Assembly: GCF_000787855.1 (NCBI RefSeq)
Contig: NZ_BBPQ01000026.1
Location: 33,617-97,616, forward strand
Reading direction: 5' to 3'
DNA: 64,000 nucleotides
From: Streptacidiphilus anmyonensis
GTDB lineage: Bacteria > Actinomycetota > Actinomycetes > Streptomycetales > Streptomycetaceae
Of this stretch, positions 31,815 through 39,578 are shown in pieces (the first letter of the stretch is position 1; each line of letters starts with the position of its first letter). The position numbers were made by a program, and so were the translations under genes. The notes below the pieces were generated by a model, which was given only the letters and a program-made list of their open reading frames with translations, was not told the origin of the DNA and did no database searches.

Positions 31815-33352
31815 AGCTTCGTCACCGTCTTCAACTCGTGGGTCCAGGTGCCGAACGGGCTTTGCAGCCACTCGCGTTGGAAGCCCACTCGGACCAGGTC
31901 GTCGATGCAGGCGGGCATCTGGTGCGGTACCGCCCGCGGTTCGCGGCGTCCCCCTTGGTCCTTGGGGGCGAAGATGCGCTGCACGGACGGGCGGCCGCCC
32001 TCGCCCAGGCCGGTGATCTCCAGGACCTCGGCCACGAAGCGGTGCCGGCGCCCGCCGATGCCCGTCTCGTCGACCTGCCGCAGGTAGACGATGAACTGGC
32101 AGGCTTCGGCGATCAGCCGGTAGGCCAGCTCGACGCTCATGCCGATCCCGGCCTGCAGCGCGAGGGTGGTCACGCGCTCGATCGCGGCGCGGGCACAGCG
32201 GGCATGGACGGTGCACATCGATCCGCCGTCGCCCTCGATCATGCCGTGGAGCATCGGCAGGACCTCGACCGAGCGGACCTCGCCGACCAGGATCCGCCGC
32301 AGCGACATGCGCTGAAGTTGGGGAAACAGGTCAGCGAGAGTGAGCTCACCGAGCATCCGCCCAGTGGCGTCCTTCTCACCGTTGCCCTCGCGGGCCTCGA
32401 ACGGCACCACCTGCGGGCCGGGACCTGGAAGCTGGTGGAGCCACAGCTCGTACTCCGACTCCAACGTGCCGATCCGCTCACCCGGTTGGATCTCACGGGC
32501 CATCGCGCGCAGGAGACTGGTCTTGCCCGCGCCCTGCCCACCCACGATGAAGACGTTCTTCCGGGCCAGCACCAACGCCTTCAAGAACTGAGCGAGGACG
32601 GTGTCGAGGGAGCCCCAGCCGACCATCTGGTCCAGGCGCGTGTCCTTGAGCCGGTGCTTGCGGATCACCACCTGCGGCCGCGGGGTGACGAGGTAGGTCG
32701 CGGCGAGCCGTGAACCATCGAGCAGCCGCATGTTCAGCACCGGACTGGCCGGCGACAACGAGCGCTCGCCCTGCCCCTGGGAGCGGGCCAACTGGTTGAC
32801 CAGGTCCACCAGGTCGCCTTCAGAGCCGACGATCGGGGCCACCATGGCGGTGGGCCGGTCCTGGTAGACCACTTCGACCGGCTTGCAGCCGTCGATACGG
32901 ATGTCCTCCACACCCATGTCGTCCAACAGCGGCTGCAGGCGGCCCGCGCGGAAGAGGTCGTCGAAGACCGCCCGCTTGATCAGGTTCTCCTGCTCGGAGT
33001 CCAGCGGAGCCTTCTTCGCGCTGTAGTCGGTCGCCCAGGCCGCGACGACCTCGACCACCAGTCGCCAGCCCAACTGCTGCCGGTCCCGTTCGCCCATGAC
33101 CTCGTCGCGCACCCGGTCCGACAGCAGCCCGGCGACCTTGCCGCGCAGTTCTGCCAGCACGTCGAAGCCCACCGGGAGCACACCGGCCGCCCCATGCACG
33201 CTCTGCTGCGCCGGCAGCGCCGACGGGCCGGGCTCGGCGGGAGAGGCCGGAGCGGGTGTCTGGAGGGCCGCTTCGAAGGAAGAGCGCAGGACCTGGAACG
33301 AGGTTGCGGTGCTCGCGCCGTTCACGACGGTGCGCGGCTGCGTGTCAGCCAC
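31811..33352 (-). CDS. tadA: TadA, pilus assembly ATPase (CpaF-like)
   Basis: A secretion ATPase of about 513 residues that powers fibre assembly. Walker A is GGQGAGKTS near residues 271-279. The Asp/Glu boxes are in IGTLESEYELWLHQLPG and LRRILVGEVRSVEVLPML, and the His box is around GGSMCTVHARCARAAIERV. The N-terminal domain carries MGVEDIRIDGCKPVEVVYQD as in CpaF. The GTG start at 33352 overlaps the upstream gene by eight bases and follows a GGGGGG stretch. It belongs to the type II/IV secretion ATPase superfamily. Confidence 0.92.
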   Translation of the reverse strand: MADTQPRTVVNGASTATSFQVLRSSFEAALQTPAPASPAEPGPSALPAQQSVHGAAGVLPVGFDVLAELRGKVAGLLSDRVRDEVMGERDRQQLGWRLVVEVVAAWATDYSAKKAPLDSEQENLIKRAVFDDLFRAGRLQPLLDDMGVEDIRIDGCKPVEVVYQDRPTAMVAPIVGSEGDLVDLVNQLARSQGQGERSLSPASPVLNMRLLDGSRLAATYLVTPRPQVVIRKHRLKDTRLDQMVGWGSLDTVLAQFLKALVLARKNVFIVGGQGAGKTSLLRAMAREIQPGERIGTLESEYELWLHQLPGPGPQVVPFEAREGNGEKDATGRMLGELTLADLFPQLQRMSLRRILVGEVRSVEVLPMLHGMIEGDGGSMCTVHARCARAAIERVTTLALQAGIGMSVELAYRLIAEACQFIVYLRQVDETGIGGRRHRFVAEVLEITGLGEGGRPSVQRIFAPKDQGGRREPRAVPHQMPACIDDLVRVGFQREWLQSPFGTWTHELKTVTKL

Positions 33353-34178
33353 CGGTACCCCCCAGGTCGACGGAGGCGTAACCGCCCACGTGGAGCTGCG
33401 CACGCCGCCGGGCCCCGAGCGCTGTGATCGGCTCCCATGCCGAGCGGGCCTGCCGCAACAGCAGGGACTTCAGGGTCAGCCCGCGCCGGTCCGGGCCGTG
33501 GGCCAGCGCGCGGGCGGTGTCCGGGTCCCAGCCGAACTGGGCCAGCACCGGCACCTGGAGATGGTGGGCGATCTCGTTCGCGGCGGGCTGCTTAGTCTCC
33601 TGCACCAGGAGCAGGCCGAGCGCATCCAAGCCCGTGCCGCGCTCGGCGAGGTCGCGCTTCAGTGCCCTTATCACCGGGTCCGCCGCCACCGCACCGACCA
33701 TCGACTGACGCACCGCCAGCAGCACGACGTCCGCGCGGCGCAGCACCGCGGCCGGGTAGCGCGTACTGGACAGCTCCCCGGACTCGATGGCCACCCGCCC
33801 GGCATCGACGACCACATCGAAGCCGTTCCGCTCCAGCACCGGCCACGCCGGCACCAGGTGCTCCCACACCCCTGCCATCGCCGATGCCTGCGCCGGATCA
33901 GTCAGCCCCGGCAGCAGCATCCGGTTCCCGACGCCGCTGTCCAAGGAGACCAGGTGCTCAGCGAACTGACTCCCGAGGTTCCCCGCACGGACCGCGGTCG
34001 CGAGCCGGTGCAACCCGATGCTGGCGTTCACGTACCCCTGGAGGAAGCCGGCCCGCACCGAACCGCCCGCAGGGTCGAGCTCCACGAGGACCGACTTCTT
34101 CGGCGCGGCCAGAGCGAGCGCCAAGGAGCTGACCGTCACCGCGCCGGAGCGCGCGGAGACCAAGGCGACAACCGTCAT
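33345..34178 (-). CDS. TadZ/CpaE-like ParA-superfamily protein with degenerate P-loop
   Basis: A 277-residue protein in the position of TadZ/CpaE. The N-terminus MTVVALVSARSGAVTVSSLA aligns with the deviant Walker A of ParA ATPases, but the KGGVGKT core is replaced by ARSGAVTV, so classical nucleotide binding is doubtful. VLVELDPAGGSVRAGF and FDVVVDAGRV match Walker A' and B positions. TadZ proteins localise the pilus machine at a pole. The ATG overlaps the cpaB-like stop (ATGA). Confidence 0.75.
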   Translation of the reverse strand: MTVVALVSARSGAVTVSSLALALAAPKKSVLVELDPAGGSVRAGFLQGYVNASIGLHRLATAVRAGNLGSQFAEHLVSLDSGVGNRMLLPGLTDPAQASAMAGVWEHLVPAWPVLERNGFDVVVDAGRVAIESGELSSTRYPAAVLRRADVVLLAVRQSMVGAVAADPVIRALKRDLAERGTGLDALGLLLVQETKQPAANEIAHHLQVPVLAQFGWDPDTARALAHGPDRRGLTLKSLLLRQARSAWEPITALGARRRAQLHVGGYASVDLGGTGG

Positions 34179-34843
34179 CCCACAGGTCCCGACTGCAAAG
34201 TGATCGCGACCTGCCCGACCGCCGCCCACGCCGCGAGCTGCGGCGCGTCACCCGGGTTCACCGCCAGGTCCACCACACTGTTCCCGCCTGCGTCCGCAGG
34301 TCCAACGGAGACCACACTCGCCAGGACCGTCATCGGCGCCGCCGGCACCTTGCTGTCGCCCTGCGCCGGAGTCTGGACCACCTGCACGGAACTGCCCGGC
34401 TCCAGCATCCCAGCGGGCAGCTGACCGGGCTTGGCCAGCACCCCGACCACGGTCTTGCCCGCGGTCACGTCAGGGCCCGAAGCCACCGACCCGCGGGTGA
34501 GCAGCGACCCCTGGGTGAGATCCGTCAGCGCGGTCTTGCCCAGCACCTGCGAAGCATCCCGCGACGGCACCGGAGCTAGCGCCGGATCCGGTGCGACCTG
34601 CGCCACCATCAGATCTCCTGTGGTGAGCACCTGCCCCTTCGGCACCATGTGGGCCAGGGCGAGGACCGGCACCCGGTCACCTGCCTGGTGCACCATTGCG
34701 TACGCCCCGAGTGCCCCGACGACTGCGAGCGCCGCTCCAGCGGCGGCGAGCATGGGCCGCCTGGCCCTGCGGGGCGCACTCGTCGTGATCGGCACCGGCC
34801 CGAGTCCCTGCTCGACCGGCTGCCGCGGCTTGATCACTGCCAT
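34175..34843 (-). CDS. CpaB/RcpC-like SAF-domain protein
   Basis: A 222-residue membrane-anchored protein with a cytoplasmic Pro/Arg-rich start (MAVIKPRQPVEQGLGPVPIT), one helix near residues 31-50 (MLAAAGAALAVVGALGAYAM), then an SAF domain with VPKGQVLTTGDLMVAQV and KPGQLPAGMLEPGSSVQVVQ. In Tad loci this family stabilises the outer assembly. A decayed copy of its first ~12 codons lies at about 47.1 kb, marking one edge of a segmental duplication. Confidence 0.8.
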   Translation of the reverse strand: MAVIKPRQPVEQGLGPVPITTSAPRRARRPMLAAAGAALAVVGALGAYAMVHQAGDRVPVLALAHMVPKGQVLTTGDLMVAQVAPDPALAPVPSRDASQVLGKTALTDLTQGSLLTRGSVASGPDVTAGKTVVGVLAKPGQLPAGMLEPGSSVQVVQTPAQGDSKVPAAPMTVLASVVSVGPADAGGNSVVDLAVNPGDAPQLAAWAAVGQVAITLQSGPVG

Positions 34844-34868
34844 CAGCGTTCCTGTTTCCCTTGCGCGT

Positions 34869-35813
34869 CTAGTTGTTCAAGTCCCGCAGCTCACCGATGA
34901 CCACCGACGAAGCCGACCTCCGGGTCACCGTGATCTGGCCTGTCTGGCCGGTCGTGGCCTGCCAATTCACCACCCACGTGGCCGTGGCGTTGATCGCATA
35001 TCGCCCCCCGGGCTGCGATACGGAGACGGTGGTGTAGGTGTGGCCGCACGGCGGCTGGGCGTTGCCGAATGACGCCTGATAGGCCTCACCTGGATTTGTG
35101 CAGGTCACCGACTGGCCGTCGCCCAGGTTCCATACGATCTGCGTCGCGCTTCCGGTCGCGGTCACGGTCACGGCACCCGTTGAGGCTGAGGCTGAGTTCG
35201 GGCCCCACGTCGTTGGGGAGACGTTGTCCCACAGCCACACGGGCAGGCCGACGACCCCGTTCGAGCCGGGTGGGGGAGCGATGCCGACCGCCGGGCCCTG
35301 CAGGCCCATCTTCGACACCGCCTGCTGTGCCAGGGCTTGAACGTCTACCCCACCTCCGTAACCGGGCGGTGGATGCTGGAACCACCGTGCTCCACCACCG
35401 GGTAGGTCCTTGCCGGTGACAAGCGGGCAGTTCCCCGAGTAGATCGCGCCGTCACCGGGCTTGTGCCCTCGCCACAGGGCGCTGCTTGCGTCCGGCTGGG
35501 GACTCATCAGCTGGTAGTAGCAGCCGTTCTGAGAGTCGAACCAGCCGAAAGTGGAGTTGTAGCAGGGGAAGGTGTGGCCGGAGAACTGGCACTCGGCAAG
35601 CCCGCCTCCTGCTCCTCCATCGCCAGCTCCGCCTCCGGATGTTCCACTGTCCGACGAAGGCGAGCTCATTGCCGACACGCTGCAATCGGTCACGCCGACC
35701 GGGCAGGTCACGCTGCCGCCCCCGCCACCGTCAGCCCAGACGGCAGGCGTGGTGTGCAGCCCTGTAGTCCCGATGGACAAGACGGCTAGGAGGCGGCTTG
35801 CCCGGATCAGCAT
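34869..35813 (-). CDS. Secreted Gly/Ser-rich protein with a PKD-like domain (Tad-locus associated)
   Basis: A 314-residue secreted protein. The signal peptide MLIRASRLLAVLSIGTTGLH ends near VWA, followed by a Gly-rich linker. Two Cys-containing segments come next (SGHTFPCYNSTFGWFDSQNG and CYYQLMSPQPD), then DVQALAQQAVSKMGLQGP, a Trp-rich segment (LPVWLWDNVSPTTWGPNSAS), and a PKD-like beta domain with LGDGQSVTC and YAINATATWVVNW. The ATG overlaps the lipoprotein stop by seven bases. A diverged second copy is at 47.2-48.1 kb. It is probably a surface component of the pilus locus; I know of no assigned function. Confidence 0.72.
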   Translation of the reverse strand: MLIRASRLLAVLSIGTTGLHTTPAVWADGGGGGSVTCPVGVTDCSVSAMSSPSSDSGTSGGGAGDGGAGGGLAECQFSGHTFPCYNSTFGWFDSQNGCYYQLMSPQPDASSALWRGHKPGDGAIYSGNCPLVTGKDLPGGGARWFQHPPPGYGGGVDVQALAQQAVSKMGLQGPAVGIAPPPGSNGVVGLPVWLWDNVSPTTWGPNSASASTGAVTVTATGSATQIVWNLGDGQSVTCTNPGEAYQASFGNAQPPCGHTYTTVSVSQPGGRYAINATATWVVNWQATTGQTGQITVTRRSASSVVIGELRDLNN

Positions 35814-36394
35814 GTCACCGTTCGGTCGACTGAGTCGTCGTAGATGCGCCACTGGACGTTGTCGAAGGTCGCCTGAAAGGTCCAGGGGTGGCGGAACACC
35901 TTGTCCGCCAGCTGCGCGGGCTGCCCCGTCGCCTTGTTGACGGGCCGGTAGTTGGCACTGTCAATGCAGTCGGTGATCGTCGCGGTCTTGGACGCCAGGT
36001 TGAGCGCGGTCACTATCGGGCTCAGCGTGGGCCTTCCTCGCATGACCAGACCCTGCGACCGGTAGTACTGGACGGAAGCCCGGACGTTCGCATCTGCCTT
36101 CCCGATCGCGAAGGCGCTGATCGGGAGTCCTTCGAGACTTCCCTGGGTGTATGCCTGCACCTGGAGGTTCCAGAACCCCCGATATTCGGTCAGGAGTTGT
36201 GCCTTCGCCGCATCGCTGGCGTTCGGCGACGGAGAGGCGGCAGCTGAGGTAGGCGCCACGCTGGGGGACAAGGCCGACTGTTTTGGGGAGCTACTGCACC
36301 CGGCCACGAGCAGGCTGGCGGCAGGCACCATTGCTGCGGCCATGAGACGCCGGCTGAATCGCGTGGACCCAAAGGTTCTTTCAGCGGTGCGCAT
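35807..36394 (-). CDS. Lipoprotein, Tad-locus associated
   Basis: A 195-residue lipoprotein with basic start MRTAERTFGSTRFSRR and lipobox LLVAGC followed by a Ser/Pro/Ala linker. The globular part contains AKAQLLTEYRGFWNLQVQAY and MRGRPTLSPIVTALNL, ending in a strand with DNVQWRIYDDSVDR, a fold reminiscent of NTF2-like accessory domains. AAGGGGG lies upstream of the ATG. It is the first gene of the Tad-type operon and has a paralogue at 48.1-48.7 kb. Confidence 0.75.
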   Translation of the reverse strand: MRTAERTFGSTRFSRRLMAAAMVPAASLLVAGCSSSPKQSALSPSVAPTSAAASPSPNASDAAKAQLLTEYRGFWNLQVQAYTQGSLEGLPISAFAIGKADANVRASVQYYRSQGLVMRGRPTLSPIVTALNLASKTATITDCIDSANYRPVNKATGQPAQLADKVFRHPWTFQATFDNVQWRIYDDSVDRTVTC

Positions 36395-36435
36395 GGCGGC
36401 AGCCCCCTTGCTCTTCGTGTACAGATCTTGAACGG

Positions 36436-36477
36436 ATAGTAACGGCCCAGGGCAATGGATTGTTCGGAGTTCATCAA
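36436..36477 (-). promoter_or_regulatory. Candidate promoter of the Tad operon, conserved in the duplicate
   Basis: Read leftward: TTGATGAACTCCGAACA, 19 bases, then TACTAT (complement of 36436-36441). Exactly the same two blocks at the same spacing occur at 48751-48792, while the bases between differ. Conservation across diverged duplicates suggests -35 and -10 like elements. Confidence 0.4.
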
Positions 36478-36559
36478 GACCCCGGCTGCTGTGAACACGC
36501 CTCAGCTGGACTTTCAGTAGGTCGATCTGAGCCCGCCGCGTTCCCCGTGCCAACTGAAA

Positions 36560-36575
36560 TCACCCGCGAAGGTGA
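36560..36575. promoter_or_regulatory. Conserved inverted repeat TCACC-N6-GGTGA
   Basis: TCACC, CGCGAA, GGTGA. It is identical at 48876-48891 in the duplicate, about 100 bases farther upstream than the candidate promoter. It is a possible operator or RNA hairpin. Confidence 0.35.
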
Positions 36576-36577
36576 CA

Positions 36578-37269
36578 AATACTCCTGGCACATAATCCTT
36601 CCCGTGTGCTCTCCCGGCCGGGACTCGCCTCCCGCCAGGCGGGCTCGCCTCCACCCAAGGGAGACCACCAGATCCCTGCGTCGCTGCCCGCATCCGTGAC
36701 GGAGTTACCCCGGCCGTGCCGATCGGCAGGGTTGCTGACCATGTTCCTCATGGGCGGGTCGGAACCGGCGAGGTCCCTGATGGGATCGGCATCGGCGGTG
36801 CACGTCAAAGTCGAGGGGACGACGCTGAGCAGGAGAGGGGGTCGGCCGACCTGGTGCCGCCACGGCCCTCGCGTCGGCTTCTCGCACGCCGTTGCAGTCT
36901 GCTCGGCGAAGCGGCGAGGTATTCCGTGAACGCCGTCTGTTCCGGCTTCTTGATCCAGACCTTGACCAACGCGTGCCTGGGCTCAACGCCCTGGCGCTCG
37001 TCGTGGGTGAACGCGTGCAGTGCCGCGTCAGGGGTTACCTCGTGAGCAGGCGGAGCGGTCTCTCGCTCGAAGTCGCGGTCGCGACTCTCACTCGACGCCT
37101 CTCCGAACATGGTGCGGTGCTTGCGCAGGAAGGCGAGCGCGAGTGAGGTGGCTAACCGAGAAGCGCCGCGCTGTGCAGGTCCGTGCTCAGCGGTCAGCGG
37201 AGTGTCCGGGGCTAGGCCGAATCCTGGAGCAGGTCCTTGATCCGGGCGTCCGAGATACGGTTCTGCGGG
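36578..37269. other. Gene-poor stretch with a decayed frame
   Basis: No intact gene is supported. On the minus strand near 36930-37050 a frame reads AALHAFTHDERQGVEPRHAL followed by VKVWIKKPEQTAFTEYLA. The duplicate near 49.25 kb reads ALRTFAYGQHRLEPGKALVE in its own frame. Both look like remains of one ancestral gene that I cannot name. Confidence 0.45.
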
Positions 37270-37470
37270 TCAGGCCGTTGCGGATCCCGTGACGACCGTC
37301 ATGACGAGCCGGTAGTCCGAGGGCGGGACGATGTTCAGGTCCACCCGGGCTCCGCTCTCCTGGTAGCTGAACAAGTGCCGGTCCTCACCGGTCCTCACCG
37401 GTCGGCCCCGGGGGCGTCTTTCGGTGACCGCCTTCCCCGCACGCAGGGCCTCCAGCTCCTCCATGCTCAC
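37270..37470 (-). CDS. Small hypothetical protein
   Basis: A product of about 66 residues from GTG 37470 (VSMEELEALRAGKAVTERRP), continuing with TGEDRHLFSYQESGARVDLN and ending VVTGSATA. GAGAGG stands just before the start. The same frame is open farther upstream, but without a ribosome site. No family is recognised. Confidence 0.42.
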   Translation of the reverse strand: MSMEELEALRAGKAVTERRPRGRPVRTGEDRHLFSYQESGARVDLNIVPPSDYRLVMTVVTGSATA

Positions 37471-37843
37471 GCACCTCTCAGGCATCCGGGGTGTCAGGTC
37501 GGTGTTCGAGCACCGTAGCGCGGTCCCCACGCACGACGACCCCATCGGATGGGGGCGACTCCCCGTCCACTGCTCACATGAGGAGCGCGCGACCTCCTGC
37601 ACGGCCCGGAGACGCGCGCGGTCGACAGCCGCCGTCTCGTAAAAACGCGAGGCCAAGCGCCGCTCGCCAGGAGCGAGGTGACCAAGGTCAACCCCCAGCC
37701 CACCGCAGGCACCGCATCCAGGTCACTCATACATACGGACGGGCACAGGCCCTCGGCAACGGGCTCAGCCGGGTGGTACTGGTGGCGCATGCCCGAGAGA
37801 GTACGTGCACGTCCGGCCTGGCCGGACAGCGGGCTGGACACGG
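37471..37843. other. Intergenic stretch, no supported gene
   Basis: The only sizeable frame (minus strand from an ATG near 37787) has no ribosome site and becomes Arg-rich in the manner of shadow frames. Confidence 0.4.
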
Positions 37844-38698
37844 TTACCCCAGCGCGACGTCCTCTGCCTCTCGCAGGATCGCCAGCCGGGCCCGGAGGGG
37901 CTCTGCGAGGTCGAGGTTGTCACCTCTCCTGTTGGTCTGCAGAAGCTGAGTGATCACCGCGAGTTCGGCGAAGCGACCCGAAGGCGTGTCGAGCTGGTCG
38001 GACAGGTGGTGCCGGACGTCCGCCGCAACGTCGGGGACGAGGAGGCTGTAGGTGTGGAGCATGGCGGCGTCGTAGCCCGCAGGTGCCATGCCCCATCCCT
38101 CCCAGTCGAGGATGTGCAGCCCTGGAGCGGTCAGATTGGCCCAGTGCAGGTCACCGTGAGCGGCGGCCCAGACGACTCCGTCCTGACCGGGCATGAAACC
38201 CAGGTACTCCGGCATGGCCCGCTCCAGGTACTCCTGGCGCAGCGCGACCCGGGCGGTGTGGACGTCACGGACCGCGCCGAGCGCGATCATCAGCCCGACC
38301 CACCACTCCCCCGAGAGGCGCGGAGCAGAGCGCAGGACGGGGCTGTCCGTGGTGATCGTCGTGTCCGCGACGACGTCGTAGAGCTCGGCCAGGTAGGCGT
38401 CCTTGTCGTCCGTCCAGGCGGAAGAGGCTCGTAGTCGCGGGCGGGGGACGCTCGCGGGCATTGCGAGTTCCGCCTCGGTGGGGCCCTCCCAGAGCTTGCC
38501 GCCGGCCTTGTCGGCCGGTGCCGAGACGAGGCGGAGCCAGCGCTCGCCGTCCTCGGTGGTGACGCGCCTGCTGAGGGTGCGCCCGCGCCAGCCCCATGAT
38601 TCGCCCTCGCCGAGGACTCGGGCTCTGAAGGTGCGCGCGGCGTTCGCGTGGGCTTTGCGCATGCGCTGGGCGGTTGCGGGGTCAGGTTCCGAGTACAT
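37844..38698 (-). CDS. APH-fold phosphotransferase-like protein
   Basis: A 284-residue protein with the Brenner-type catalytic motif AAHGDLHWANLTAPG and the metal-binding ILDWEGWGMAPAGYDAA, as in aminoglycoside phosphotransferases and choline or fructosamine kinases. The N-lobe is divergent (RLVSAPADKAGGKLWEGPTE). The first 17 bases overlap the aldo/keto reductase gene. It is the last gene of a four-gene leftward operon that starts with a 47-residue peptide. It could phosphorylate a small molecule or peptide; antibiotic resistance is not implied. Confidence 0.8.
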   Translation of the reverse strand: MYSEPDPATAQRMRKAHANAARTFRARVLGEGESWGWRGRTLSRRVTTEDGERWLRLVSAPADKAGGKLWEGPTEAELAMPASVPRPRLRASSAWTDDKDAYLAELYDVVADTTITTDSPVLRSAPRLSGEWWVGLMIALGAVRDVHTARVALRQEYLERAMPEYLGFMPGQDGVVWAAAHGDLHWANLTAPGLHILDWEGWGMAPAGYDAAMLHTYSLLVPDVAADVRHHLSDQLDTPSGRFAELAVITQLLQTNRRGDNLDLAEPLRARLAILREAEDVALG

Positions 38699-39578
38699 CC
38701 GTGATCCTCTGGAGTTGGTCCCTGCTCAACACAGGGCCGTCGAGCGCGGTTACGGCCTGGTGCCAGTGTTCCTGGCTGCCGGTGCTGATGAGGACCCGGC
38801 GAACGCCCGGCGCGGACCCGACCACCGTGAGCGCTGCCTGGGCCGGGGTGCTTCCCGGCGCGATCAGGTCGATGAGTTCCGGGGTGAACAGCTCGGGGAC
38901 CTGGCCGCCGTGAAGCGGGGCGGCGGCGAAGACGGCCAGGCCCGCGGCGCTGGCGTCGGCGAGGACGCCGCGTCCTTCGAGCACCTGGGCTATCGGGGCG
39001 AGGCGCACGATGGAGAGCGGGAGTTGGACGGCGCGTAGGCGGTGGTCGGCTCCTCCGGCACGGAAGGCGGCGCCCAGGAGGGTGGGGATGTCGAACAATC
39101 CGCCGCTGAAGCCGCTCCAGGTGGCGACGCCGTAGGAGCGCAGTTGGCCGTCGCCGCAGGCTTCCTCCAATACGGTGAACGCTGAGTACAGCAGCTCGTC
39201 GACGTGCTCGGGTGGGCAGTGGTGCTCGGGGTTGTGGAGGAAGACGAGGTCGGGCATCCGACCCAGGTGGCGGCGACTGCGCGCGATCTGCCAGCGCAGG
39301 TACTCCGGCTTGAGACTGTGGCCTTCCGCAGCTTCTGCCTCGGTCAGGACGCCGGCCGCGACGGCGGCGGGACGGTCGGATTCGGCGATGAAGCCGACCT
39401 TGGTGGAGACCCGGACGCGGGAGTGTCGGGCGAGGACGGGGGCGAGGGCTGTCTCGGCTTGGCCTGCAGCGTAGTTGGGGGCAGTGTCGAGCCAGTCGGC
39501 ACCGCACCGGGCCGCCATCGAGGCGGCCCGGCGGATGTCGGGGCAGCGGTAGGTACCCAGCCCCATGCGAGTTCTCAC
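38682..39578 (-). CDS. Aldo/keto reductase
   Basis: A 298-residue TIM-barrel NADPH-dependent reductase. The catalytic Asp and Tyr are in WLDTAPNYAAGQAE, the Lys in VSTKVGFIAE and the His in VFLHNPEHH. The C-terminal cofactor loop is in LISTGSQEHW. Its GTG start overlaps the stop of the oxygenase gene (GTGA), and its end overlaps the kinase-like gene, so it is tightly coupled to both. Substrate unknown. Confidence 0.88.
   Translation of the reverse strand: MRTRMGLGTYRCPDIRRAASMAARCGADWLDTAPNYAAGQAETALAPVLARHSRVRVSTKVGFIAESDRPAAVAAGVLTEAEAAEGHSLKPEYLRWQIARSRRHLGRMPDLVFLHNPEHHCPPEHVDELLYSAFTVLEEACGDGQLRSYGVATWSGFSGGLFDIPTLLGAAFRAGGADHRLRAVQLPLSIVRLAPIAQVLEGRGVLADASAAGLAVFAAAPLHGGQVPELFTPELIDLIAPGSTPAQAALTVVGSAPGVRRVLISTGSQEHWHQAVTALDGPVLSRDQLQRITDVLGT

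Larger units (their letters stand above)
34800..37110. repeat. Segmental duplication, copy 1 (long direct repeat)
   Basis: This segment covers the start of the cpaB-like gene, the secreted protein, the lipoprotein, its promoter region and a decayed frame. It matches 47085-49300 in the same order and orientation. Shared landmarks are CCGGCTGCCGCGGCTTG, TTGTTCAA-TCCCGCAGCTCACC, TGTTCGGAGTTCATCAA and TCACCCGCGAAGGTGACAA. Boundaries are approximate and were set by eye. Confidence 0.7.
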
